A program made the position numbers and the translations under genes. From assembly GCA_965208275.1 (NCBI GenBank), contig OZ242331.1:310001-374000 (forward strand): DNA of 64,000 nt. Reading direction: 5' to 3'. This DNA comes from Bin5 sp022827195 (GTDB lineage: Bacteria; Chloroflexota; Anaerolineae; Caldilineales; Caldilineaceae). The notes beneath the pieces are model-generated. The model was not told the DNA's origin. It was given only the letters and a program-made list of their open reading frames with translations, and did not search any database. Every line of letters begins with the position of its first letter. Within the stretch, counting starts at the first letter, position 1. Positions 1 to 7,947 of the stretch are shown piece by piece.

Positions 1-877
1 ACATGTCCTGGGCGACAAGGGAGCCTAGGAGCAGAGGGCCGAGCGTGGGCAGGCCCAGCACGACGGAGACGATTACGCTGCCCGACAAGATATAGGGCAG
101 AAGATAACCGATGGTGCTGGCGAACGGATTCAGGGCCACGCGCACCGGGTATTTCAGGACGAGACTGCGCTCCGACATGCCCGCGGCGCGGGCGGTGATC
201 ACGTATGGTTTGCGCAGTTCATCCAGCAGGTTGGCGCGCATCACGCGGATCAGTTCGGCGGTGCCGCTCAGGCCGATAATGATGGCAGGCAGCGGAAGAT
301 GATAGAGCAGGTCCTTCACTTTGCCCCAACTCCACGGCTCCAACTGGTATTCGGGCGAGAAGAGCCCGCCGATGTCGGAGTCGAAGAGGGTGAAACCGAG
401 ATACATCAGCACCAGGGCGAGGAGGAAACTGGGCACCCCCAGCCCGATGAACCCGATGAAGGTGAAGACGTAGTCGCCAACCGAGTACTGGCGCACGGCC
501 GAATAGATGCCAATTGGCAGGGCGATGGCCCAGGTCAGAATGATCGCGCCCAGCGAGAGTACCATGGTCATGGCGAGGCGGTCGCCGATCACGTCGAGCA
601 CCGACTTGCGCCACATCATCGAGGTACCGAAATCGCCGCTGAAGACGCCGCCCATCCATTTGAGGTACTGCACGTACATCGGTCTGTCGAGCGCGTACTG
701 GCGGCGCAGGGACTCGAAGTGCTGCTCCGAGACGTTGGACTGCGTGGCAGACAGCTGGGCCATGTAGGCGTCGACGAAGTCACCGGGCGGCAGCTGGATG
801 ATGACGAATGAGAGCACCGTGACCGTCCACAGGGTGAAGATGGCGAGGACGAGTCTCCGGGCGGCGTAGGCGAGCAT
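1..877 (-). CDS. ABC transporter permease, DppB/OppB type (3' end beyond window)
   Basis: Inner-membrane subunit of a dipeptide/oligopeptide-family importer. 292 codons are visible and the reading frame stays open to the window edge. It starts at ATG 877 with MLAYAARRLVLAIFTLW, the usual first membrane helix of DppB proteins, followed by a long periplasmic loop and further hydrophobic segments. A cytoplasmic ATPase-contact loop is visible late in the fragment, around the residues ARAAGMSERSLVLKYPVR, followed by a helix rich in Gly, Ser and Val. The family is normally 310-340 residues, so only a short C-terminal piece is missing. The gene lies directly downstream of the family-5 binding protein at 951-3035, so the two form one importer. 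Substrate is not predictable; sugar oligomers are as likely as peptides in this setting. Confidence 0.9.
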   Translation of the reverse strand, partial: MLAYAARRLVLAIFTLWTVTVLSFVIIQLPPGDFVDAYMAQLSATQSNVSEQHFESLRRQYALDRPMYVQYLKWMGGVFSGDFGTSMMWRKSVLDVIGDRLAMTMVLSLGAIILTWAIALPIGIYSAVRQYSVGDYVFTFIGFIGLGVPSFLLALVLMYLGFTLFDSDIGGLFSPEYQLEPWSWGKVKDLLYHLPLPAIIIGLSGTAELIRVMRANLLDELRKPYVITARAAGMSERSLVLKYPVRVALNPFASTIGYLLPYILSGSVIVSVVLGLPTLGPLLLGSLVAQDM

Positions 878-897
878 TGGGACTCCGGCGGCTAGAG

Positions 898-932
898 GCC
901 GGCAGCCAGGGGAAACTCCCCTGACCACCGGC
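898..932 (-). promoter_or_regulatory. Intercistronic hairpin between binding protein and permease
   Basis: Two-part stem-loop: outer GCCGG (898-902) pairs with CCGGC (928-932), and inner CAGGGGA (907-913) pairs with TCCCCTG (917-923). It lies 18 nt past the binding-protein stop and before the permease start. No U-run follows, so it more likely stabilises the upstream message or attenuates than terminates fully. Its right flank, 918-939, nearly matches the end of the heptamer array at 43810-43832. Confidence 0.55.
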
Positions 933-950
933 TCTGCGGTTCAGAACTGA

Positions 951-3035
951 CTAATCCTTGAAGTAGTAGGTGGGTGGATGGCTGGTTGCGGGCGTGCGGC
1001 AGTGCTGCGCCGGGCACTGGTTGCGCGGCACATTGCCCAGCCTGTTGCTGGTGACAGCGATGCCTGCGCCCTGGCCGACGGTGCCGATCTGCCAGACCTC
1101 ATCGACGACGAGCGACCAGATCTCCTGGGCGAGCTTGTTGCGTTCGTCGCCGCCGACGCCGTAGCCCTGGCGGAAGAGATCAAGCGCATGCTCCATTTCC
1201 GGATAGGGCGGCGCCATGCCTTCCTCGCCGCCGCTGTTGTACCAGCGGGCGATTTCGGGCCCCATGTAGGCTTCAACAAGGTTGACCGGCAGCACGTGGC
1301 GCGGGTAGAGCCAGAGCGCCGAGGAGCCACCGTTGGTCCAGACTGCGAGCTGATGATTGTTGGCGCGCGATTCGGTCTCGAACAGGCTGCGCTCCTGGAT
1401 CTTGAGGTCGGCCCACACGCCGATCGCCGTCCAGTGGTCTTTGATCATCTCAAGCATGCCGTCCCATTCCCAGCCGATGTTGGCGGGGGCGGCAAGTTCG
1501 ATGCGCAGCCGGTCGCCGGAGCCGTCGGGTCGCAGGCGCCAGCCTTCGTCATCCTTGGCCTCGAGGCCGACCGAGTCGAGCAGTGCGTTGGCCTGGTCGG
1601 GGTCGAAGGTGGCCCATTTTTCGACGTACTCTTCGCCGGGCGTGGAGGGCAGGCTGGCCGCGATCATGGACGAGCCGGGCACGCCCAGCCCGAGGAAGAT
1701 GGCCTCATTGATCTGGTCGCGCCGGATGCCCATTGAGAGCGCGCGGCGGAAGTCACGGTTTTGGATCAGTTTCTGGATTTCGGCGTCCCCGTCGTAGCTG
1801 TGATTGAAGCTGACGACGTTGTTGTGGAAGAACGCGCGGCTCATGTCGATGCGGTAGTTGCCCTCCTCCATGTTTTCGAGGAAGACGGGCAGTTTCGAGA
1901 TCGAAATGTGGCGGGCCTGGTGGTCGTATTCGCCGGCGATGGCGCGCAGCGCCAGCACCTCGCTGTCCTGCGCCAGCGTCACCACGATTTCGTCGATGTA
2001 GGGCAGCTGGTTGCCCTCGGTGTCGACCGCCCAGTAGTAGGGGTTGCGGACCTCGGACCAGACGGCCTCATTTACGGGCGTAACCGTCTTCCACGGCCCC
2101 ATCGTCGGCACTTCGGGGTTCTGTGGCAGGTAGGCCATGTAGCTGAACATCTCCAGCCAGCTGTCGAAGCCTTCGGCCTCGGCCTTGGCTGTCACCTCCT
2201 CCTCGGAGGAGTACGCGGGCAGGAACTGGCTCATGTAATGCTTGGGCATGTAGCCGCCGCCGTTCCACGCGCCCTCCGTGTCCGGGCCGACGCCGACTGC
2301 GTTGTGGCCGGCGAGGATGTCCAGGAACAACGGATAGGGCGAGGAGAATGTCCAACGTACCGTGAAGTCGTCGATCGCTTCCAGCAGGCCGACTTCGCCG
2401 TCGATCACCATCTCATTCGGCGGGGTGGGCCAGATCTCTTCGTTCAGCGCCACGTCCTCGTACCAGAAGAGGATGTCATCGGCGGTGAAGGGGTGGCCGT
2501 CAGACCACTTGGCGCCGCGGCGCAGATGGAGCGTGTACGTGGTGTGGTCCTCGTTGATCTCCCAGTCTTTGATCAGGCTGGGGATGATCTTGGAGGCATC
2601 GTAGTTCCAGGTGAGTAGACGCGACGAGGAGTTGATCCGCATCAGGTTCTCGCCGTCGGCGGGCCCGGTGAAGCCGCGCCGCCACGTGCCGCCGTACTTC
2701 CCGATCTCATGCAACGGCTCGATGACGTAGATGTCTGAGGGATCGGGCAGCCGTTCCTCGACGGGCGGCAGCTCGCCCGCGGCCACCATCTCGGCCAGCA
2801 TCGGTGCCTCACTGAACTCGGTCGGGAACATCGCCGGGTCGAGAATCACCTCCGGTCCTTCGATCGGCACAATCTGCGGTAACGCCGCTGGGCCTGACGT
2901 CTCCTCTTCCTCGGCTGGGGCCTCGGCCATCTCCTCGGCCGGGGCTTCCGGCGCGGCTGGCGTCCCACAGGCCCCAAGCACAAGGGAAACAACCAGCACG
3001 ATGCCCAACAGCCACGAATACTTCGTCCGTTTCAT
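951..3035 (-). CDS. Family 5 extracellular solute-binding lipoprotein
   Basis: Substrate-capture lipoprotein of a Dpp/Opp-family importer, 694 residues. The N-terminus is a Sec lipoprotein signal with lipobox LGAC, giving lipidated Cys23. An Ala/Pro/Glu-rich linker follows, then the long SBP_bac_5 fold with the typical early segment LHLRRGAKWSDGHPFTADD around residues 170-190. It starts at ATG 3035 behind a strong AAGGAGG Shine-Dalgarno sequence. It is longer than DppA (about 535 residues), like the related 685-residue protein at 61717. Both carry near their ends a GTVGQGAG- or GTVGAGP-like motif, then NKR/SNR-LGNV, and a final YYFKD or YYKDE. The next gene downstream is the DppB-type permease ending at 877. 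Confidence 0.93.
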   Translation of the reverse strand: MKRTKYSWLLGIVLVVSLVLGACGTPAAPEAPAEEMAEAPAEEEETSGPAALPQIVPIEGPEVILDPAMFPTEFSEAPMLAEMVAAGELPPVEERLPDPSDIYVIEPLHEIGKYGGTWRRGFTGPADGENLMRINSSSRLLTWNYDASKIIPSLIKDWEINEDHTTYTLHLRRGAKWSDGHPFTADDILFWYEDVALNEEIWPTPPNEMVIDGEVGLLEAIDDFTVRWTFSSPYPLFLDILAGHNAVGVGPDTEGAWNGGGYMPKHYMSQFLPAYSSEEEVTAKAEAEGFDSWLEMFSYMAYLPQNPEVPTMGPWKTVTPVNEAVWSEVRNPYYWAVDTEGNQLPYIDEIVVTLAQDSEVLALRAIAGEYDHQARHISISKLPVFLENMEEGNYRIDMSRAFFHNNVVSFNHSYDGDAEIQKLIQNRDFRRALSMGIRRDQINEAIFLGLGVPGSSMIAASLPSTPGEEYVEKWATFDPDQANALLDSVGLEAKDDEGWRLRPDGSGDRLRIELAAPANIGWEWDGMLEMIKDHWTAIGVWADLKIQERSLFETESRANNHQLAVWTNGGSSALWLYPRHVLPVNLVEAYMGPEIARWYNSGGEEGMAPPYPEMEHALDLFRQGYGVGGDERNKLAQEIWSLVVDEVWQIGTVGQGAGIAVTSNRLGNVPRNQCPAQHCRTPATSHPPTYYFKD

Positions 3036-3133
3036 CTCTATCCCTCCTTATGGGATGTTGAGTAAGAACTGCGGTTCGTTTCGATGGTTCCACCTCGGGA
3101 TGGTTGTCTGGTTGCTAACGGTGGGAATCCCCG

Positions 3134-3592
3134 TCAGGCAAGCGCCTCCTGCTCCTGCTCGCGCGGCACCTTCCGATAGAATTCATCCCACCATGCGGCC
3201 CTGGGCAGGGCCTGGTCGCGCTCAATGATTGCCTGGTAGCGTGCGCGTACCTCCTCGTAGCGCTGCTGCAATTCTTCCATAGATTCGAACTCGGGCAGCA
3301 GCCATTTGCGGCCGAACTGGGCGTGCAGCACCTCGTCGGCCCAGTCGTAGTCCTGGAACGTGATCGAGAGCGGGTCTTCCGCCTTGCGGGCGACCTCGTA
3401 TTCGCGCCGCTTGCCGTCCGGCTTCATCAGGCCCTGTTCGACCCCCCAGAGGAGGACCTGGCGGTCTACAGGCTCCAGCTGGGTATTGGGGTACTCGGCG
3501 AAGCTGATCTCGTGCGGCACGGCGGCCCAGTCGGCGCCCGCTCCCAAAGAAGTCCATGCACTCCGCGACTCCAAAGTCCTGCTCTTTGCCAC
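3134..3592 (-). CDS. Truncated ferritin-like domain protein (possible gene remnant)
   Basis: 152-residue ORF, mostly helical and charged. The stretch DYDWADEVLHAQFGRKWL contains an E-x-x-H motif typical of the second half of ferritin-like di-iron four-helix proteins. No matching first half is present: the ORF begins only 18 nt after the stop of the NHL gene. The first residues (to about 18) are Ser/Arg-rich and do not look like the rest. The +1 frame just upstream reads CMDFFGSG, which could join to the ferritin-like part at the sequence GADWAAVPHEISF. That suggests loss of the 5' half, possibly with a frameshift. It sits between the NHL gene and the binding-protein gene on the same strand. 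Function is unknown. Confidence 0.45.
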   Translation of the reverse strand: MAKSRTLESRSAWTSLGAGADWAAVPHEISFAEYPNTQLEPVDRQVLLWGVEQGLMKPDGKRREYEVARKAEDPLSITFQDYDWADEVLHAQFGRKWLLPEFESMEELQQRYEEVRARYQAIIERDQALPRAAWWDEFYRKVPREQEQEALA

Positions 3593-3610
3593 TTTCTCCC
3601 AATCGGTCCC

Positions 3611-4507
3611 TTATACTTTGGCCAGCTTACGCGCTTTGTTGCCGTCGGTGCCGAGCTCGGCCACAAAGACGTTGCCCTTGGAATCGCACCAGATGCCGTG
3701 CGGCATGGTCAGGCCGGTCTCGAAGCCGCGCAGTCGTCCTACGAGCTCGCCCTCCTCGGTGAAGATCGAGACGCCGATCGGCGCCGGCCCTTTGCCGAGC
3801 GAGCCACCCTGTTCGGCGACGTAGACGAGCCCTTCGGGGCTGCAGTAGACATCGCCCGGGCCGTTCACGTCCTCCCACATGGTGATGAACTGGCCCTCGC
3901 GATCGAAGATCTGGATGCGGCTCGACTCGCGGTCGCAGATGAGGACCCGTCCCTGCGAGTCGATGCCGATGTTATGTACCAGGGCGAACTGTCCCGGCTC
4001 CATGCCGGAGGTGCCCCAGGAGATTTCGAGGTCGCCTTCGGCCGAGAAGCGGTGGACCTGGCGGTTGCCGTAGCCGTCCGCCGTGAAGATGCAGCCGTCC
4101 TCGGCAATGGCGACGCCGGCCGGCATGTTGAAGGGCGGATCGAGGGTCGTGCCATAGGGCGTGACGGTCATCATGGCCCAGCCGCGGCGGCCGAGCTCAA
4201 GCAGCTTTTCCCCGTGCTGGGTGTGCTTGGTGACGACGTGCTCCTGGCGGTCGGTGACCCATACATAGTCGTCGGCGTCGATATAGATTCCGTGCGGCTC
4301 GGTGAATTCGCCCTCGCCCCAGGATGTGATGAAGTTGCCGGAATCCGCCTCGAAAGCCACAACCGGATGCTTGTGTCGGCAAAAGACGAAGACACGGTCG
4401 CGCGAGTCGATGGCCACGTCGGGCACTGAGCCGAGCGACCAGCCTTCGGGCACTCTCGGCCAGCTATCATCCAATTCGTAGCGAAAATCGCCGTATCCAA
4501 GTGCCAT
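3611..4507 (-). CDS. NHL-repeat beta-propeller protein
   Basis: 298 residues made of six recognisable NHL-type blades. Each has the pattern P-x-G/D-I/V-A/Y-x-D-x-x-x-x-V-x-V/T-D, seen near residues 29, 71, 120, 166, 209 and 254 (for example PHGIYIDADDYVWVTD and PHGIWCDSKGNVFVAE). This resembles six-bladed peptidylglycine alpha-hydroxyglycine lyase-like propellers. No signal peptide is visible, so it is probably cytosolic. The start at ATG 4507 has a GAGGAAAA ribosome site. It lies between an epimerase and a ferritin-like fragment on one strand. A binding or lactonase-like role is possible, but neither substrate nor catalytic residues can be assigned. Confidence 0.85.
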   Translation of the reverse strand: MALGYGDFRYELDDSWPRVPEGWSLGSVPDVAIDSRDRVFVFCRHKHPVVAFEADSGNFITSWGEGEFTEPHGIYIDADDYVWVTDRQEHVVTKHTQHGEKLLELGRRGWAMMTVTPYGTTLDPPFNMPAGVAIAEDGCIFTADGYGNRQVHRFSAEGDLEISWGTSGMEPGQFALVHNIGIDSQGRVLICDRESSRIQIFDREGQFITMWEDVNGPGDVYCSPEGLVYVAEQGGSLGKGPAPIGVSIFTEEGELVGRLRGFETGLTMPHGIWCDSKGNVFVAELGTDGNKARKLAKV

Positions 4508-4556
4508 AGTCGGTTTTCCTCTTATGTGGCGCGCGCTTGAGCGCGCAAGGGTAAGT

Positions 4557-5348
4557 TTACTCTTTGCGCCAGCGGTCTTCGGCGCTGTCTACCGGCATGA
4601 AGCCCAGCAGCTCCCAGGCGTACGGCGTGTCGTAGATCTTCCACCTGTTGTTGGACGCGCCGTAAATTATTTCATACTTGATGTTGGGGCGCTCGACGCA
4701 CGCGCGGAAGAAGCCCTTGGCGTCGCGATGGCTGAACCAGCTCACCAGCGAGCGGTAATCTTTGCCCGGCCCGTCCCACGGGGGCAGCGTCCCGAGACGG
4801 ACGCAGATGACCTCCATCGGGCGCTCGTCGGGCCGGTCGATGTTGGCGCCCTCGGTATAGTAGCGGCCGAGCGACTCGCCGAAGACCTTGGTTGCGCCGT
4901 AGCGGCTGTCCGGTCTCGCGTCATCGTCGCCCTTGACGAGCGGGACGGAAGCCGGATCGAGGCCGTCGAGGCGGCCGGAGACGATCGAGGCGTAGGGCTC
5001 GTCGAATTCGTAGCAGCCCATCACGTGCATCGAGCTGGCGAATATGACGCGGCGCACGCCCGCGTCGTGGGCCGCGTCGAACATGCGCGCCGTAGCGATA
5101 AGGTTGGGGTTGGTCAGTACGTCCCAGCCGATTTCGACCTCGTGGCGCGGGTCCGCTGCCAGGTGGATGACCACGTCGACGCCTTCGAAGATCGGCGGCA
5201 GCGCGGCCGGGTCACAGAGGTCGGCCTGGGTCGAGTTGGGCCAGTCGGAGGGTTTCAGGTCGATGCCGTATACATCGTGGTCGCGGCCGAGTTCGGGCGC
5301 GAGGAAAGTGCCGATGGTACCGCTGATGCCGGTGATCAGAATCTTCAT
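4557..5348 (-). CDS. NAD-dependent epimerase/dehydratase (extended SDR), copy 1
   Basis: 263-residue Rossmann oxidoreductase acting on sugars or nucleotide sugars. The NAD-binding motif GISGTIG is at residues 7-13, an acidic ribose-binding Asp follows beta-strand 2 (YGID, about residue 30), and the catalytic pair is Tyr150/Lys154 (RYGATK). The size and layout are close to uronate dehydrogenases, which oxidise hexuronates to lactones, but this assignment is an inference. Start ATG 5348 follows AAGGAGA and lies 27 bp from a consensus promoter. A paralogue about 85% identical lies at 6109-6900 on the other side of a tandem array. Confidence 0.9.
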   Translation of the reverse strand: MKILITGISGTIGTFLAPELGRDHDVYGIDLKPSDWPNSTQADLCDPAALPPIFEGVDVVIHLAADPRHEVEIGWDVLTNPNLIATARMFDAAHDAGVRRVIFASSMHVMGCYEFDEPYASIVSGRLDGLDPASVPLVKGDDDARPDSRYGATKVFGESLGRYYTEGANIDRPDERPMEVICVRLGTLPPWDGPGKDYRSLVSWFSHRDAKGFFRACVERPNIKYEIIYGASNNRWKIYDTPYAWELLGFMPVDSAEDRWRKE

Positions 5349-5374
5349 TGAGGTCTCCTTGTGGGTCTGCGCAC

Positions 5375-5402
5375 ATTATAGGCGGAATAGGTCGACTGTC
5401 AA
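5375..5402 (-). promoter_or_regulatory. Consensus sigma-70-type promoter for the epimerase gene
   Basis: On the minus strand TTGACA (5402-5397) and TATAAT (5380-5375) are separated by 16 bp, both perfect hexamers. Transcription would start close to 5368, leaving a short leader with the AAGGAGA site before ATG 5348. Confidence 0.8.
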
Positions 5403-5496
5403 ACGGCCGTCACTCCCGGCTGCAGTCCAGAGTCGACGTGCAAATTCCCTCACCTCACCTAGCAACGGAGCCATACCCAGCCCCTCCAGTTCCTGA

Positions 5497-5545
5497 CCAC
5501 TGCCAACTGCCCACTGGCAACCGCCCACTGGCAACCGCCCACTGC
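5497..5545. repeat. Heptamer array (CCACTGN/CAACYGC), seven units
   Basis: Seven consecutive 7-bp units: CCACTGC, CAACTGC, CCACTGG, CAACCGC, CCACTGG, CAACCGC, CCACTGC. It is preceded at 5482-5495 by CCCTCCAGTTCCTG. The same 14-mer immediately precedes the large heptamer array at 43649, so the two belong to one dispersed family. Confidence 0.85.
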
Positions 5546-5560
5546 CGTTGGACGGCCGGG

Positions 5561-6025
5561 CCGTTCCGGCCCTCCCTTGTGCGGGGGGACACGCCCCGCA
5601 ACGCCCCCCTGTAGCTATGCCACCGTGCGTGCGCGTCGCCCGCAGTTCGAATCACGAATCACGAATCACGAATCACGGCCGTTCCGGCCCTCCCTTGTGC
5701 GGGGTGACACCCCCTGCAACGCCCCCCTGTAGCTATGCCACCGTGCGTGCGCGTCGCCCGCAGTTCGAATCACGAATCACGAATCACGAATCACGGCCGT
5801 TCCGGCCCTCCCTTGTGCGGGGTGACACCCCCCGCAACGCCCCCCTGTAGCTATGCCACCGTGCGTGCGCGTCGCCCGCAGTTCGAATCACAAATCACGA
5901 ATCACGAATCACGGCCGTTCCGGCCCTCCCTTGTGCTGGGGGACACCCCCCGCAACGCCCCCCTGTAGCTATGCCACCGTGCGTGCGCGTCGCCCGCAGT
6001 TCGAATCACGAATCACGAATCACGG
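5561..6025. repeat. 118-bp direct tandem repeat, four copies, each ending in GAATCAC heptamers
   Basis: Units begin at 5561, 5679, 5797 and 5915. The first three are 118 bp; the last is 111 bp because it lacks one heptamer. Each unit holds a hairpin around TGCGGGG/CCCCGCA and ends in GCAGTTCG followed by three or four GAATCAC-type heptamers. The next unit opens GCCGTTCC, and a partial copy follows to about 6036. The copies differ by only a few bases, so the array is recent or kept homogeneous. Open frames through it are artefacts of a unit length that is not a multiple of three. It fills the space between the two epimerase paralogues. Confidence 0.95.
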
Positions 6026-6108
6026 CCGTTCCGGGCGGTCGGGCCAGAATGAGTCCTGCCGTCTGTTGAGGCCCCCGCGACAATTCGTCAGCACTGTACT
6101 AGATTTCG

Positions 6109-6900
6109 CTAGTCCTTGTGCCAGTGATCCGAGGCGTTGTCCGAGGGAACGAAGCCCAGCAGGTCCCAGGCGTACGGCGTGTCGTAGATCTTCCACGTGT
6201 TGTTGGACGCGCCATAGAGGATCTCATAGCTGATGCCGGGTCGTTCGACGCAGGCGCGGAAAAAGCCGATGGCGTCGCGCTGGCTGAACCAGCTGACGAG
6301 CGAGCGGTAGTCGCGTTCCGGTCTGTCGGAGCGCGGCAAGGTGCCGAGGCGGGCGCAGATGACCTCCATCGGGCGTTCGTCGGGTCGGTCGATGTTGGCC
6401 CCCTCGGTATAGTAGCGGCCGAGCGATTCCCCAAAGATCTTGGTTGCGCCGTAGCGGCTGTCGGGCCTCCCCGGGTCGTCGCCCTTGACGAGCGGGATCG
6501 AGTCCGGGTCGAGGCCGTCGAGGCGGCCGGAGACGATCGAGGCGTAGGGTTCGTCGAACTCGTAGCAGCCCATGGTGTGCATCGAGCTGGCAAAGATGAC
6601 GCGGCGCACGCCCGCGTCGTGGGCCGCGTCGAACATGCGCGCGGTGGCGATCAGGTTGGGGTTGGTAAGCTCTTCCCAGCCAATCTCGATCTCGTGGCGG
6701 GGCTCGGCAGCAAGGTGGACGACGACTTCGACGCCCTCAAAGACCGGCGGCAACGCGGCCGGATCGCAGAGGTCGGCTTGGACGGCTTTGGGCCAGTCGG
6801 AGGGCCTCAGGTCGATGCCGTACACGTCGTGATCGCGCGCGAGCGCGGGCGCAAGGAATGTGCCGATAGTACCGCTGATGCCGGTTATGAGAATCTTCAT
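6109..6900 (-). CDS. NAD-dependent epimerase/dehydratase (extended SDR), copy 2
   Basis: 263 residues, collinear with copy 1 at 4557-5348. By eye about 40 positions differ, so identity is roughly 85%. The same NAD motif GISGTIG (residues 7-13) and catalytic RYGATK (Tyr150, Lys154) are kept. Differences concentrate at about residues 195-205, after LGTLP, and at the C-terminus. Either region could tune substrate choice. The start at ATG 6900 follows CGGGAGA. It is downstream of the PhyH and 2-hydroxyacid dehydrogenase genes on the same strand and may be cotranscribed with them. No strong promoter is visible just upstream, unlike copy 1. Confidence 0.9.
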   Translation of the reverse strand: MKILITGISGTIGTFLAPALARDHDVYGIDLRPSDWPKAVQADLCDPAALPPVFEGVEVVVHLAAEPRHEIEIGWEELTNPNLIATARMFDAAHDAGVRRVIFASSMHTMGCYEFDEPYASIVSGRLDGLDPDSIPLVKGDDPGRPDSRYGATKIFGESLGRYYTEGANIDRPDERPMEVICARLGTLPRSDRPERDYRSLVSWFSQRDAIGFFRACVERPGISYEILYGASNNTWKIYDTPYAWDLLGFVPSDNASDHWHKD

Positions 6901-7014
6901 TGGTGTCTCCCGATGGAGTGCTGCGGTGAATGGGATACTGAGTGAAGGTGGAATTCAAGCGTTCGAAGGCGGTCGCCGGGGGAGTTGGCACCGAAGCAGG
7001 CAACCTCAGAGCTG

Positions 7015-7899
7015 TCAATCCAGAGGCGGCAACCCTGCGGCAACTCCTTCCGGCCAGCGGAGACGCTCGTCCGGCACGCGGTTCTGCACCATCGCCTCCG
7101 CCCCGCCGCGATAGTCCGGGATCAGCGGCCCGAGTTTGGCCAGCGCCTCCTGCGGCCAGTTCGCGTGCTTCCTGTGCATGAAGTCGTGGATCCAGCTCTG
7201 CGTCGGCTCCTGCAGGTCGGAGAAGAAGGGGTGGAACCAGATGGTGATCACTGTGCGCTTGTGGGCCGAGCGGTTGGCATGCGCCGAGTGAAACATACGG
7301 GCGTCGCCGACGACCAGGTCGCCGGCCTTCACCGGCACGTCGATCTCGCCGGGGTAGTCGCGGAAGCGGGGGTCGTCAGGATCGTCGATGCGGTTGATCT
7401 CGCGCGTGTGGGCCTCGCCCATCCCATGCAGGACGTGACGATGTCGGTGCGTGCCCGGCAGCAGGCGCAGGCAGCCGTTTTCCCGTTCGGTGTCCTCGAG
7501 ATAGTACATGAGAAAGATCATCGGCGGCCTGTCGCTGTACGCGCGCGGGTCCTGCCACATCAGGCAGTCCTGGTGCCAGTAGAGACGCGGCCCGCCCGGC
7601 GGCTTGCTGATGATGACCGCCTTCCAGAATTTGATCTCCTGCAGGCCCATGAGGTCGAGCTCTTGCAGCGCGCGCCGGTTGCCGATCAGGTCGGCCAGCT
7701 CAGGGAAGTTGTCGGAGTCGATGAGGCTGCCGGGCGCCTTGGTCTTGGCCAGCCGTTCCGGGTCGACCTCGGCCAGCGCCTTGTCGACGCAGGCGCGCGT
7801 CCGGTTCAGGAGCGATTCGCCGGCCACGTTCTGAATCAAGCAGTAGCCGTCCTGCTTGAGCTGGGCCATGCGTCTCTCTGGAGTAACGTTGTTCGTCAT
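7015..7899 (-). CDS. Phytanoyl-CoA dioxygenase (PhyH) family protein
   Basis: 294-residue Fe(II)/2-oxoglutarate-dependent dioxygenase of the double-stranded beta-helix fold. The facial triad is visible as His109 and Asp111 (YWHQDCL) and His204 (ARMFHSAHANR). A downstream Arg near residue 215 probably binds 2-oxoglutarate. Bacterial members hydroxylate very diverse small molecules, so substrate cannot be given. It lies between a 2-hydroxyacid dehydrogenase (48 bp upstream) and epimerase copy 2. The start may instead be the internal Met at about residue 11, which has a better-placed AGAGAG site. Confidence 0.88.
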   Translation of the reverse strand: MTNNVTPERRMAQLKQDGYCLIQNVAGESLLNRTRACVDKALAEVDPERLAKTKAPGSLIDSDNFPELADLIGNRRALQELDLMGLQEIKFWKAVIISKPPGGPRLYWHQDCLMWQDPRAYSDRPPMIFLMYYLEDTERENGCLRLLPGTHRHRHVLHGMGEAHTREINRIDDPDDPRFRDYPGEIDVPVKAGDLVVGDARMFHSAHANRSAHKRTVITIWFHPFFSDLQEPTQSWIHDFMHRKHANWPQEALAKLGPLIPDYRGGAEAMVQNRVPDERLRWPEGVAAGLPPLD

Positions 7900-7947
7900 C
7901 TGAGTTCCACTCTGCCGCGTCTGGCGGTCGATTGGGAATGCACGCAG

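Noticed and set aside
5548..6233. Series of open frames over the 118-bp repeats
   Set aside because: They repeat the same short text in rotating frames, have no ribosome site, and arise only because the repeats lack stops.
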